The notes under the pieces: generated by a model
What the model saw: the letters and a program-made list of their open reading frames with translations, nothing else
Told to the model about the DNA's origin: nothing
Database searches by the model: none
Assembly (NCBI RefSeq): GCF_026151205.1
Contig: NC_087074.1
Location: 17,061,962 to 17,125,961, forward strand
Direction of reading: 5' to 3'
DNA length: 64,000 bases
Source: Bolinopsis microptera
Taxonomy: Eukaryota > Ctenophora > Tentaculata > Lobata > Bolinopsidae
Position numbers and translations under genes: made by a program
Shown here: positions 10,417 to 22,619 of the stretch, piece after piece
How positions within the stretch are numbered: the stretch's first letter is position 1
Layout of the letters: each line of letters opens with the position of its first letter

Positions 10417-13251
10417 CGACCGTTAACTGATTTCCACTTAGATTCAGTGATTGATTATCGTAGTTCATTAGCTTATATATGTAGCATTTTAATGCTGTTT
10501 ACGAATGTAGCGCGGTGTAGCGAGGTAGGTTATAGTGGTAAAGGTAATGTACACTAGTGTAAGTAGATTCCTCTACTTGTTTGCTGTATTGTTTACAAGT
10601 GACCACCACATATTATATACTTCACTATTAGTTAGCACAGTCCCCCCGGCAAACCTCCCCCCACCCCATGTCCACCACATTGCTTAAAGAGAATCGTGTG
10701 TCTGTATTTCAAGAATGTGGTTAAAGTCAAAAAATGTGCGCCCATTCATTGTCGGCTACTGCTATTTTGCGCTTTTGTTCATTCTTCGTTTTATTCTCCA
10801 TTGTTCTCGATCGCTTATACATTGTTGGCTGTTTAAAAACTGCGTGCTAAAAACATAGGCTCTCATCGAGGTAGTCTATACTGTAATTATATGGACCAAT
10901 CTTTGTGCATCATTGTTAGAAAATATGTATTTAAACAATAGGATCGCAAGTTATCGTTTATTGTGTTCACATTTTCTCGCGTATTTCTGTGGTCAAAAAT
11001 ATCCTCAGATTAAGATAGTTTCCTGCTTACCACATAGTTCTAATGTACCGTCACAATAAGTGACTTTAATATACCGTCATAAATCCGGATTGTTGCTAAA
11101 AGGTAGTGTTACAGTGACCGGTCTCAATAAGTAGTGTAAAAGTACTGTAAACTTACTGTAATTATCTGCAGACTGACCAGACTGCCACATCATTACCGTA
11201 ATTACACTGTTCCGCGGACATTTCAACTACTATAGTCTATACAACCTACTATACAACTACTATACAACTACTATACTACTACTATACTACTACTATACAC
11301 TATACAGTATACTAATACTGTACTACTACTGTACAGTTACAATTGACATGCCATACCAGGCTTCTTTATACTTAGCTTTCTATTGTTAGTGCAGCATGCT
11401 GGTCACACGAGTTGTTTCTATTTTCTTCTGAACCCCGACTAACTACAATACGGATTCTGTGATATTTGTTGGGTTTATTTCCATACTTTCTAGGGCGTTT
11501 TCTCCTCAACCGTATGTTAAGAAAGTCAGAATGATTTCATGTTGTAGTACATTGTGTATTTGTTATAGTAGCAGATACAAGGTAATGTTAATTAATCCTA
11601 TCATCACAATATGTTTTATTAGGCCGGTGAGAGCTGACAACACCAGGACACAGACCACAGTTCTCACTTTCATCCAATTTGCGGGGTTCTTTATTCTTAA
11701 ACCTACCTGAAGGGGATGGTGGGTTCTTTATTCTTAAACCTACCTGAGGGGGATGGTGGGGGGGGGCTGGTGGGTTCTTTATTCTTAAACCTACCTGAGG
11801 GGGATGGTGGGGGGGGGGGGGGCTGGTGGGTTTCTTTATTCTTAAACTGGAACTACCTGTATTGCTGCTACTCAACATTGTGGGTGGGGGTGGGGGTGGG
11901 AGTTGTTTTGATACTGCAACAAACATCACCTTAGTGTTTTGGCGTGCTCGTTTGAAAAAAATATCTGATATTGTTATTTGCTTCTCTAGAAGACTGTTGT
12001 TGTGACACACCATTATTTCACTTGTTGTTATTCTCTTAGTAACAGTGTGTATATATTATGCACTTATTTTAATAAGTAACACATCACGCTATGTACTAAT
12101 GATGCTCGTAGGACTATTGTCAACCATTCGTCTCATTTCTGAAACGAAATGTTAATCTCAAGGACATTGTATTATTCTCATTTCTACTTCTGAGCAGTTC
12201 TACGTGGGTGCAATATTGTATACTATACATTATACATATTACTGTGTGATCCTGTGTATTATACATTTTTGACATGCCTTCTGGTACGATATTATATACT
12301 TATTACCGTGAGCTTGCAGTCTTCGTGTTTTATACGGGGTATTAATAATTGCACTGACACAGTACAGGGTGTCATATATCAGTCTTATCAAATACCCTGC
12401 TCGGCAAACGTGCTGAATTACACCTCTCTGCACTGGTAGCTCATTTGAAGTCCTGTTTAGTTGTATTTTCTGTTTAATACCTTATATTTTCTGTTTAGTT
12501 GTATTTTCTGTTTAGTTGTAGTTTCTGTTTAATACCTTATATTTTCAATTCAGCAGTATTTTCTGTTTAATACCTTATATTTTCTGTTTAGTTGTATTAT
12601 CTGTTTAGTTGTATTTTCTGTTTAGTACCTGATATTTTCAGTTCAGTAGTATTTTCTGTTTAATACCTTATTTTTTCAGTTCAGTAGTATATTCTTATTA
12701 TTTGATTTTAATGTACACTTAAAACTACACTGCACTGTAGTTTCACCTCTTTAATGGTGTGTATAATAATACAACTCTTATACCTGTGAAGCCGATTATT
12801 AGATAATTACTGGCTAATTAGCTAATAGCTCAGCACTCTACCAATACATACCGAGAAATAACGCTTCCTGCTTACCAATACCACTCTTTAGCTGGCATTC
12901 TGCCAGATCTGCCTACTGCTCTTCTACAGGAACATTTCATGTCTAATTTTATTTCCTTTCTAAATTGTTCACATACATTATTTTTTAAATCGTTTCCGCG
13001 TCTATCACAAGGAATAATATATTCCCTTAGTTCTGTTTTCGTTCCTGAAATGATTTTATAATAAGTTCATTCTCTTTGATACCACTGCTAAATACTGTTT
13101 AAAATGATAAGGCAACTCACCTGCAAACAGATATAAATTGTTGAACTATAAAATTGTTTTATTATTTTTGTGTAATGTGTGTAATGTGTGTAATTGCGTC
13201 CTGAGAAAAACTGAAACCCTTCCTATCATTCAGCGATAAGTATTATGGGCA
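10417..13251. other. Gene-free stretch before the CAAX-protein gene
   Basis: No supported exon. Contents: TACTACTA-type microsatellite at about 11230-11335; four copies of a roughly 50-bp unit containing TTCTTTATTCTTAAACCTAC and G-runs at about 11685-11850; and a degenerate TATTTTCTGTTTAGTTG array at about 12455-12690. The last few hundred bases may contain the promoter and 5' leader of the gene starting at 13252. Confidence 0.5.
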
Positions 13252-14912
13252 ATGTTTCGCTACACGGTTATAGACGTTGGAGGTGACCTTGTAGTGTTTA
13301 ACAAAGAAGATGGAGGCTTAGCTCAGAACAGACGGGACTCATGGCCACCAAGGTTCCCTACAGGTGAGAAGTTGTTACAGTTACTGTTGTTACAGTTACT
13401 GTTGTTACAGTTACTGTTGTTACAGTTACTGTTGTTACAGTTACTGTTGTTACAGTTACTGTTGTTACAGTTACTGTTGTTACAGTTACTGTTGTTACAG
13501 TTACTGTTGTTACAGTTAGTGTTGTTACAGTCAGTGTTGTTACAGTTACTGTTGTTACAGCTACTGTTGTTACAGTTAGTGTTGTTACAGTTACTGTTGT
13601 TACAGTTACTGTTGTTACAGTTACTCTTGTTACAGTTACTGTTGTTACAGTTAGTGTTGGTACAGTTACTGTTGTTACAGTTAGTGTTGTTACAGTTAGT
13701 GTTGTTACAGTTACTGTTGTTACAGTTAGTGTTGTTACAGTTACTGTTGTTACAGTTAGTGTTGTTACAGTTACTGTTGTTACAGTTACTGTTGTTACAG
13801 TTACTGTTGTTACAGTAAGTGTTGTTACAGTTACTGTTGTTACAGTTACTATTGTTACAGTTACTGTTGTTACAGTTACTGTTTTTACAGTTACTGTTGT
13901 TACAGTTACTGTTGTTACAGTTACTGTTGTCACAGTTACATTTTACCACACTTTGCAGAAGAAGAAGTGAAGTTTGAGAGAGTACGATTAAAAACAGAGC
14001 GGTTACAGAGACAGGCCAGATTAGAGGAAGATGTTAGGAGAAAGAGAGTTAAAACTATAAACGCTATCGAGTACAGCAGAGAAGAGGAGGATAAATACAG
14101 CCAGGACAAAACTGAGGATCAGGGAAATGAGGTGAAATTAAACACTTAACTTTAACATCTTTATAAGTGCTGTCAGTACTACCATTGTCCAATTTGCATG
14201 ATTTTGTACCAAAACTCTCGTATAACAATTAACATGAAACCTTTTCAGCAGAGCTCCGAGGATAGCGGGATAGTGAGTTTTAGAGATGAGGAACACTCAG
14301 CACTAACAGATAACCTCACTCTCAACAGCAACCTAGATACCACAGCTGAAGAGGAACCAGTCCAGAATACAGAGGAACTGAAACTGGACGTTGAGCCATC
14401 TCCAAGGTATGTAGGCTCCCCAACCTCCTACCTTAGCGTATTATCATGTTTTGACGGGAGAACAAATGTTATCGGGCTCGTTTGAATTATCGAGTTTATA
14501 AATGAGAGCTTTTACGTTGCCAGGAATATAAGCTTCATATATATTATTATTATAACTAACAATAAATACACTGTGATATCACACTAAGACACCGTGAAAG
14601 TATAGTATTATGTATAGTATTATGTATAGTATTATGTATAGTACTATGTATACTCTATACATTGTATAGTATTATGTATATTGTACATTGTACCTAGCAT
14701 CTTAACAAAAACTATTACTCAGGCCTTCCAGAGCCCCATCAGTCTCTAAAACCCGCTCAGTCAGTGTCAAGTCCTTCAGGACACAAGACGCAATACCTAC
14801 TGATAATGTGGCTGATGATCCAGGAGACAAGCCGTATATTGTGGCTCCCGGGAGAAAGAGAGCTACTAAAACTGATAAGAAAAAGGACTCAGCTTGCTGC
14901 ACAATTCTCTGA
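13252..14912 (+). CDS. Small basic coiled-coil-like protein with C-terminal CAAX box (four exons)
   Basis: Four exons join with matching phases: 13252-13363, 13959-14131, 14249-14406 and 14723-14912, giving 210 aa. All introns are GT...AG. The ATG at 13252 follows an in-frame TAA at 13237-13239, which supports this start unless an upstream exon exists. Residues about 38-95 are a highly charged, probably helical segment (ERVRLKTERLQRQARLEEDV). The middle is acidic and Ser/Thr-rich. The end is basic and finishes KKKDSACCTIL, so the last four residues C-T-I-L form a CAAX box with Leu last (geranylgeranylation type) preceded by a second Cys that could be palmitoylated. A charged coil, polybasic patch and CC-a-a-X end recalls paralemmin-like lipid-anchored proteins, but I see no sequence match to claim that family. 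Membrane anchoring is inferred from the C-terminus only. Confidence 0.7.
13364..13940 (+). repeat. 15-bp minisatellite filling intron 1
   Basis: About 38 tandem copies of TTACTGTTGTTACAG with scattered single-base variants (for example TTAGTG, TTACAGC) fill nearly all of the 595-bp intron. Each unit contains TTGTTACAG, which resembles a 3' splice acceptor. The long leucine-glutamine and asparagine-rich ORFs through this array are products of the repeat, not genes. Confidence 0.95.
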
Positions 14913-16429
14913 AAATGCTTTGGATGGATGGCCAGTAGCCGTGAGCTTGATTTTTGTCAAATTTTATCATATTATGCTCGAGGACAGTTTGCAGTTTTAC
15001 AATACATTAGAGTCTGATAACGGGCGCACTCAAAATAAGACTTGTATAAAATCAGAATAAGATCAACCTAAAAGAGAACGATATTTATTGAGCCACTACT
15101 AAGTGAAAACCAGGAGGTTTGCAATGGAGCATGATTCTGTAATTAGTGATTTGCTTCGAGTTAATTTAATAGTGATCAATAGGTTTGCAGACCCCGCTTT
15201 CGCCAATGTTGGTTTGGCGAATGTAGTTATTATAGTTGTCGTTGAAAAAAGTACTCAACTTGTATTGAGGAAATGAGTTACCTAATTTATTGTTTTTGAC
15301 ACATTTTAAATACGTTTAAACATTTCTACCTATTAATAAATTATAACGATGTTTTAATTCTAGCGTACGACTTGACCAAATCAAAACTTCCAAATTGAGA
15401 AAATATATCAAAGAACTACAGTGTAATAACTACAGCGTATAATATATCTTCTAAACATTTCAAATTTGAACCAAAACACCACAAAGATAATTCACAAGAA
15501 GATTTTATCGACTGTTGCAATATAAGATCGAAATTGCGAAAAACCTAAAAATAGATACAAACGTTGACAATTCTAAATTCCACGAAACGTCAAAATAACA
15601 CGTCGTGCGCGAAACATTAGTCATTCAATCGATCAGGAAACTAGAATATAAAACAGTTACTGCGCGTCACGTTGATAACTGTCTTGAATTGTGACCGATG
15701 TGGCAAGATAACAAACATTGTACATTCCAACATTAGAATGATACATGCGGTGTATAATCAGCTAATCACAAAATATAAAACGTGTTACTATACAATACAC
15801 ATCTCAAATGTCCTGTTCAATGGCGTCCAGCGCCAAATTGTCTCTTTTTATCTGAAATCTTCCTATGACCTGAGAGATTTATAGGTCATAAAATGCGAAA
15901 AATTTAACATTAAAAACATTAAACTGAACTCAAAATATAAATGCAAACTGTAATGTGTGAGTAGTATTAGAACAGTTTTAACCTACGGTGAGTTCTGAGC
16001 TCTGTAGTACATGACGATAGCTCCGTTAATTTCAGGTCCAATAAGAGGGTTAATTTGGGCAGCGTAAGTGCAGAACCACCTGGGGAAGTGTGTAATGGAA
16101 AATAGTTATTACAACTTGTTATCTAACCACAGATCAAATAGTGAGATTGAACGAGATGAAAACGACAACGAAGAAATACATTGTTTTACCAGGAAGGAAA
16201 AACCGATTTATAAAAGGTTTTCAACTTACGACAACCAGCAACAGAAGGCAGTGAGAAAAGACATCACCCATATTAGCCTGAAACAGAGCCATTAAAAAGA
16301 TCAGATAATTATAGTTTTTTTATCTCAACTCTTATTTTACTTCGGTCATTCCAACAGCCACATTGTTACACAAGTGTGTAACCAGCCAATTACAGGAAGC
16401 CGAAGGATTCAATTATACATTAGGCCAGT
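14913..16429. other. Gene-free stretch
   Basis: It likely begins with the 3' UTR of the CAAX-protein gene. The remainder is AT-rich, with short ORFs lacking domains or splice logic. The small ORF around 16068-16295 is charged but unsupported. Confidence 0.4.
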
Positions 16430-16677
16430 GACGGTTAAGGTAGTGTGTACCATACTTTCTTCGCCCGAGACTTTGCTGCAATGGGCAGCTCCTCATTTAA
16501 CCCTCACACCCGATTTCTCGAGTATTTGGCTGAGTGGACCGGGGGGCTGCATAGACCACTCAGGATCCTTAGCTGAGCGTCGACGACGCTCACCCCACGG
16601 CTAGTGGCAGAGTCGGGAATCGAACCTGGTACCTCAAGCAATACCAGGCCCGGATTAACCAACTGAGCCACTAAGCC
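16430..16677 (-). mobile_element. tRNA-derived SINE-like sequence
   Basis: On the minus strand a tRNA-like head (16677 down to 16599) shows an A-box-like TGGCTCAGTTGG (16659-16670) and a B-box-like GGTTCGATTCC (16616-16626), between GGCTTAG and CTAGCC. The acceptor and T stems pair poorly, so this is a SINE relic rather than a working tRNA gene. The downstream body includes a GAGCGTCGACGACGCTC hairpin; its 3' limit is uncertain. Confidence 0.55.
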
Positions 16678-16739
16678 GAAAGTTCATCTCATAAATTGAT
16701 ATATCTCCGAAAATTTCAAGTTAAATCATCTGATAATAA

Positions 16740-17110
16740 TAGTTTTAAAATACTTACTGCAAGTGTAAAAATACTTAGATACTTACTGAGTGTAAAATAC
16801 TTACTGAGTGTTTAAAATACTTACTGAGTGTAAAATTACTTACTGAGTGTTTTCTTTGCTTATTCTGGCAGCACTAAAGAAGCCAATAAGAGCAAAGGCA
16901 ACCCAGAACAATGTACCAATTGTGATAGCAACTGGAGGAGATAACGCCATCCTGAGAAAATACAGATAGAAAACAAACGAATCATTCAATTTGTTCTTTA
17001 GTTGAAATTATTAAAGATTGGTTATGGAAAGGGGAAATTATCAAAGATTGGTTGTAGAAAGGGGAAATTATTGAAGATTGGTGGTAGAAAGGGTAAACCA
17101 GCGACTGATC
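16740..17110 (+). repeat. Two short degenerate tandem arrays
   Basis: About five copies of a unit near TAAAATACTTACTGAGTGT at 16740-16860, and three copies of a roughly 35-bp unit containing AAATTATTAAAGATTGGTT at about 17008-17100. They lie downstream of the minus-strand transporter gene. Confidence 0.75.
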
Positions 17111-17449
17111 TATCATATTATAATTATATTAAATAGTTACAAATTACGATAAGATACGTATTAAAACTCATGCTACATTCTAAAGATCTGATTTTCCTGA
17201 CAAATTGAATTTATATGAACATTTCAATCGCCAAGAGAATTATTTTAATATTTGATAGTGTTATACACTGAGTGGAGACTCTCACTTCGTCCCCAACTAT
17301 CAAAAATGTTGACATCTTCGACCCATTTACTTGCTGTATTATTAAAAGAAATTCAAATAATTAATACCAAAAATGTTGACATCTTTTTACAAATTTAACC
17401 ATATAATTCTAATATTAACAAAGTTCAAAAGTTTTAAAATTCAACTATT

Positions 17450-19125
17450 TTACGTAATAAGTTCAATATTATCCTCACATTTCTGTTTCCCCTTTTTAAT
17501 ACCAAACAGTTTCTCACAATCTTCTAAGCTATTAGGTAGTGGTTTACCGAGAGTCTCAGGAATCCGCCGCAGAAGTTTCATTGAAACGAGTAGACTAGCC
17601 ACGATGAACACATATATGATATAAGGGCTCACCTCGTTAACGAGAATAACAAAAGGAGCGAGCAGTGAGCCGATACGAGCAGCTGTTGAGCAACAAGAGA
17701 GACCGAGTGAGCGGACCAGTGTAGGGAGAACCTCAGTGGTGTAAAGGTAAAGAAGCGCAAATACAGACCCACCCAGCGCACGACCACACGACACTAACAC
17801 GGTCTTTACAGTAAAGTTGCCGTAAACAGTAAGGTTATCTACCAGAGGAACTCCACTGAGGATCAAACATAGCAACGCCCCTCCTAAATAAACTTGACAC
17901 GCATACTTCCTACCTAGACGTCCTGCAAAAACATACATGGATAGTTTGAAGGGGGTATCAAAACATCCCATCAGTATCATAATGACATATTCGTTACCCA
18001 AGCTGGCAGCATTGAACTCGAGACCGTAGTAACAGATTGCAACTGTGAACCAACCAAAAGCCAGACAAGCCATGGACTCTCGTAAGAATGGCACACACCA
18101 CAAAATACCGAACCCTTGAGATTTCTTTGAAGTGGTCACTTCACCAGTAGCACTTACAAGTTCAATATTATGAAGAGCAGGTGCTCCGTTAAACTTGGCA
18201 ACTTTGTTAAGGGAAGCAATAGCCCTGGCTTCGTAACCTCTGGCAAAGAGCCAGTGAGGGGTTTCAGGGACAATGAAGTGGAAGAGAACGCCGATAGTAA
18301 AGAAGCCGATAAGAGGAGGAATAACTGTTAAGACCCAGTGAGAAGCCCACATAGCTACTAAACCAGCCAACCCTCCACCAAGAGAGAATGCAGCTGAGGA
18401 TATCATCATGTTTAATGTTGCTGTGTCTGCAGTAGTGAACTCGTAGAAAGCTACAGATGATGAAACTGAGAGGCCTCCATGAACTGCACCCAGTAGAATC
18501 CTACAGATAAATATCTGATAGAGGTGACCACTAAAACCTAACAGAATGAGTAAGAGAATATACAGCACAATAAATAACTCAGAAGATAGTTTCCTCCCCA
18601 GTTTATCTGTTATCGCACTAAAAGGACCTACTGCTACAAAGAAACCCACGAAATATAAAGTAGTACCCATACTGATTAGCCACATTCTGTCACAGTACAA
18701 ATTGTACTCAGTCAAGATGTTGCTGTGTCCTTCTGTGAAGTCCCAATCTATGTGACGTTGTGTGTTACACATGACCTTGTACTCTGGTTCAGGTTCCCCA
18801 GAAGTCAGCAGAGCTTCACAATCTGGTCTTAAACACACAACCTGGAAATATGAAATATAATCTGGCTGCACTAATAAAACTGGATACACTAACTAAACAG
18901 CAATGTTCGATAAAATAAGAGCATTTTATTTCATAATGTATTATGAGGATGTAATAAGTAAGTTACACGTACTGAGGGAGCAACAGTTAAACTCTGGAAA
19001 TGGAATGTAATGTAGCCGCAGAAAAGGGATGAGATAATGGAAAACAGGGACAAGAATATTTGGAAGCGGCCAGTGGAACCAATGTCTTCTATACATCTCA
19101 AAATCGTCCTTTCACGCGGTTTCAT
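17450..19125 (-). CDS. SLC22-type organic ion transporter, copy A (two exons)
   Basis: Exon 1 is 19125-18973 and exon 2 is 18841-17450, with donor GTACGT, acceptor TTTCCAG and phase 0; the product is 514 aa, normal for SLC22. After a first membrane helix (GRFQIFLSLFSIISSLFCG) comes a cysteine-containing outer loop (residues about 50-85, including DWDFTEGH), then the MFS signature DKLGRKLSS after TM2-3 and PETPHWLFARG after TM6. About 12 hydrophobic segments are visible and the C-terminal tail is charged. SLC22 members carry organic cations, anions or zwitterions across the plasma membrane; the substrate cannot be told. An ATG at 19200 is in frame, but the one at 19125 gives the family-typical N-terminus. 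Copy B lies about 600 bp upstream on the same strand. Confidence 0.85.
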
Positions 19126-19724
19126 ATCTTGAGCTATCTGACAAACACTATAATCCTGTACCACTACTCTTTTTTGATGACAACATATACTCCTTCTCAA
19201 ACATCATTGTTTTCTGGAAACTATAAGGAGGGATTGTGGTTAAAAACCTCGCCAACATCTGTATACTGTATACTGTATACTCAGTATACAGATATTGGCG
19301 AGGTTTTTACTGTACTGTATACTGATATTCATGCTCAAATATATTAAAATATGGTCACTAAATCATAAATAAAAAACAATGTTAACACATTATATATTAT
19401 ACATGAACATCAAGGAATTCAAAAACGTAGCAAGTTGAATCATATACAGTAAAACATTTCTCTGGAGTCAGAAGGGAAATGAAAAGTAACAAAAAGTTCA
19501 ATTTAAAATAATATTACTACTTATCCAATAATCGTGGCATGCATCCGGTAAATTAAAATGATTAATCCTATACAGCATAAAATAAACATTTGGTCAAATA
19601 ATATTTTACAACAGTGTTAACATAACAATCAAATAAGTGAAAAATCAAATAAAATTAAATACTTAGCTCTTTAGATAAGTCAAAGATCAAGAATGATGAT
19701 TTACAGCAGAGTCTCAAATCTAAA
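19126..19724. other. Spacer between the two SLC22 genes
   Basis: This holds the presumed 5' region of copy A and the 3' region of copy B. It includes the inverted repeat at 19242-19308; no other feature is supported. Confidence 0.5.
19242..19308. repeat. Hairpin upstream of SLC22 copy A
   Basis: The arms 19242-19268 (AAAAACCTCGCCAACATCTG...) and 19282-19308 are 27-bp inverted repeats with one mismatch, separated by 13 bases of TATAC-type sequence. It lies 117-183 bp upstream of the chosen ATG. Confidence 0.85.
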
Positions 19725-21311
19725 TCAGTCATCATCTGAATTGTACGTAAGAAGAGTTTCCATCTCCAGCTCATCAGTAAGATTATAATCTCTTTTAGAA
19801 AACAAAGTCTCACACTCTGTCAGGTTATTAGGAAGGGGATTGTTCCTAGTGTCAGGGACCCGCTGCACTACCACAACTGAACCAACAGCCAGTAAAACTA
19901 AGAGTATTTGGTGTGATGTCGACATGATGGTGTCGAGTGTGGCAATGAAAGGAAATAGAAGAGAGCTGGATGATCCTGCCATGAGGCACAGAGACAGACC
20001 AGAGCATCTTGATAAGGTGGGTAACAGTTCACATGTGTACACAGTAAGTAGAGGAAGTAGACTACCTGCACAGCTCTTAGCTATTGTCAGAACAACTGCT
20101 TTAGTGGATACGGTTCCTAGAGATAAGGTATTGTCCAATATAGAAGTAGGGACACAGCCAAAGGACATAACTATTGCAAGCAAGGCAAAAAAAATTGATG
20201 CTGCTTTTTTCCTTCCTAAATTCTGTACTGTAAAAAACATCACAACTTGTAGTGGAACCTCACTTATTCCTACCACCATCATTTCAAAGTACTCATTACT
20301 ATCTACCATAAACTTGATATCGTTGTCTAATATAAAGTAGCAACTGAAAGCTGTGAACCAGCAAAGAGCTAAGCACAAGAGAGGGAGCCTCATAAACAAG
20401 ATTTTAAGTGTCACAGAAATAGTGGCTGTTGCGTAATGATCCTCTTTAACCCGGTGATGGTTAACTAATGAAACATCTTTCAACAATAGCGACCTGTTTA
20501 CTATAGCAACTTCATTTAAAGAAACTAATGCCTGTAGTTCTTTTCCATTAGCATAAAACCAAAATGGGGTCTCTGGCATCACAACATAGCACAAGGCCAA
20601 AGCAGCAATCACTATGCAGATTGGAACATCAAAGGTATTTTGCCATTGATCATCATCATAGGCCATATAACTGACTATTGTTTTACCAATGCTGAAGGCT
20701 ATTGATCCCAAAATGCTACAGATCCACAAGTTTTTCTGTGTATTGAATTCTGCCAAAGTCACTAGAAGAGAAACAGAAAGGCATGAATGCATACCCCCAG
20801 CAATTAATCTGAGCAAAAATATTTTGTCTAATTGCACAGCATATTTTAGCATGAGCAACAACCCAAGAAAAGTTACAAAGCAACATATTGAAATCAGGCA
20901 ACGTCCATATCTGTCACAAGAATAACCAATTAATAAAGCAGATACAAAGAAACCTAAAAAATAGACTGAAGTTTCCAAGTCGATGAGATAATTTTTATCA
21001 CAGATCAAACTAAAATCAGTCAGCCAGTTTGATTTGGTTTCACTAAACTCCCACTCATCTTTCTTCATCTCACATATTTTTTCTAGACTCTTTTTCGAGT
21101 TTGATGATAAAACCAGTTCACAGTTACTGCTGAGGCAATCCACTGCTTGCATGACTGAAAGGCTATGAAACTGATTGGTCATGATCCCTGTCAAACAGCT
21201 AGATAGCATAAACAAGATCAATAGTATCATTTGGAATCTGTTGAATAATCCGGTGGAAATAATGCCATCAGATATGGTTATTTGTTTGCTTTTTCTGGTT
21301 GCTGTAATCAT
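19725..21311 (-). CDS. SLC22-type organic ion transporter, copy B
   Basis: A 528-aa protein from the ATG at 21311. The open frame extends to 21377, but the extra codons contain an acceptor-like TTTCATTTCAG just before ATTAGAGG, so an upstream non-coding or short coding exon is likely. It shows the same plan as copy A: first helix with GLFNRFQMILLILFML, a large cysteine-containing loop with DEWEFSETKSNW, the MFS motif SCDRYGRCL, and the SLC22-like MPETPFWFYANGKELQAL after TM6. The C-terminus is acidic. A tandem duplicate of copy A, now considerably diverged and without the internal intron of that gene. Substrate unknown. Confidence 0.83.
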   Translation of the reverse strand: MITATRKSKQITISDGIISTGLFNRFQMILLILFMLSSCLTGIMTNQFHSLSVMQAVDCLSSNCELVLSSNSKKSLEKICEMKKDEWEFSETKSNWLTDFSLICDKNYLIDLETSVYFLGFFVSALLIGYSCDRYGRCLISICCFVTFLGLLLMLKYAVQLDKIFLLRLIAGGMHSCLSVSLLVTLAEFNTQKNLWICSILGSIAFSIGKTIVSYMAYDDDQWQNTFDVPICIVIAALALCYVVMPETPFWFYANGKELQALVSLNEVAIVNRSLLLKDVSLVNHHRVKEDHYATATISVTLKILFMRLPLLCLALCWFTAFSCYFILDNDIKFMVDSNEYFEMMVVGISEVPLQVVMFFTVQNLGRKKAASIFFALLAIVMSFGCVPTSILDNTLSLGTVSTKAVVLTIAKSCAGSLLPLLTVYTCELLPTLSRCSGLSLCLMAGSSSSLLFPFIATLDTIMSTSHQILLVLLAVGSVVVVQRVPDTRNNPLPNNLTECETLFSKRDYNLTDELEMETLLTYNSDDD

Positions 21312-21377
21312 GGTTATATCATACAGGAAATTACCTCTAATCTGAAATGAAATAAAATTTATAACTGAAAGAATCAT

Positions 21378-22300
21378 TTAACGTACATCATCAATCAAAT
21401 TATATGAAATGTGTGGACCAAATTGACTCAAATCCTTGAAATGATTATGTTTGACAGCGTTCACATATTACAACAGCAATTTTTGATTTGGCACAAGTCA
21501 TTCTCGATATGTACCCCTAAAGAGATTAGAGAAGGGTAGGTATAGACTTCGAAAAGTCGACAAATATTTTCGGCTCATAATGATTTAGGCTACCTTGAAA
21601 CGTGGTTTCTGGAAAAACTCTGAAAAATTGTTGACTTAGAAACGTTTAGAGTTATTCTTGGTATGTACCTCTGAAGGCAAAGCTCCTGCTTTCGAGCTCA
21701 TATTACAAAAATTTCAAAATATTGGTAGCAATGTATTGTGCTCTGCCAATTGCAACACTAAAAAATTTGATTGTGCACTGCCAATTGCATCACTTGATTT
21801 AATTGAATGTACACATTGTGTTAAATGACCTTTTGGAGTTATTACAGTGGACAAATCTGACTTCTGAGACCGCATTACAAGAGTGTAGCCTCTAGTCCAA
21901 AATCGTACTAAGATGGGTAGGTGCGGAAATTTCGAAAAACCAAAAAATATTTTCGGTTAGAGTCATTTTTCATATTTATCTCTGTATGCTGTAGGTAGAA
22001 ACAGTTCCATCTCCAGAAAGTTAAGAATTTGCTAGGAATCTAAAATTTGTTGCCAAAAAAGTATAATTTATGCTGAAAACCAAGCCATTATGAATGTTAT
22101 CATGATTTGGTATGGGATGTTTTAAAGAAATTGTAAGACTTTCTTCGAAATAATAATTGTTTCAGGGTAAGCTCCAAAGCGTTTGAAAAGTATAATTTAC
22201 AACGTAACCATGCATTTAGTTTTCATACAATAATTAAGTAAATAATTGCTGTGTTGTAGAAGCTCTAAGCTTTTAAGGTAATTAATGGTTTGACTGATTA
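21378..22300. other. Gene-free stretch upstream of SLC22 copy B
   Basis: AT-rich sequence with loosely repeated segments (AAATATTTTCGG and TGCACTGCCAATTGCA-type motifs at about 21560-21960). Possible promoter of copy B; no gene seen. Confidence 0.4.
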
Positions 22301-22455
22301 TGATCCAGACTTGTTCAGACCAAGCAAATCAAGTCTTAATCTGGTTTCATCCAATAGATGTAGTCAAAGTGTGACAAAGGTCAAAAATCTTCAGTGTTCT
22401 TTTCTTCCAGAGCGAGTTGTTCCTTATTGGAACAAACTCCCTTCGGAGTTATAGA
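22301..22455 (+). mobile_element. LINE ORF2 C-terminal fragment
   Basis: An open segment reads DPDLFRPSKSSLNLVSSN ... FLPERVVPYWNKLPSEL then stop. The RVV-x-x-WN-x-LP pattern is the C-terminal end typical of CR1/L2-like LINE ORF2 proteins, and FKIKLESF follows downstream after the stop. It is a short dead fragment. Confidence 0.65.
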
Positions 22456-22619
22456 ACTGCTCGACAGTTTTGAGTTTCAAAATTAAATTGGAAAGTTTTT
22501 TAAAAAATTTGACACACGCTGCAACCCCTTTTGATCGCGCGCGAAGCTCGCGCGGCCGGCCGAGAGGTATACAACGTGTAGCAAAAAAGAATATGATTTT
22601 TAAATGTATTGTAAATGAC

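Noticed and set aside
13252-13949. Long ORFs of (LLLLQ)n on the plus strand and (NNSNC)n and (TVTVT)n on the minus strand
   Set aside because: They are translations of the 15-bp intronic minisatellite; open in many frames because the unit is a multiple of three with no stop.
16599-16677. Functional tRNA gene on the minus strand
   Set aside because: A and B boxes are present but acceptor and T stems do not pair well; more likely a SINE head.
19840-20340. 166-aa plus-strand ORF
   Set aside because: Antisense shadow of SLC22 copy B; no domain.
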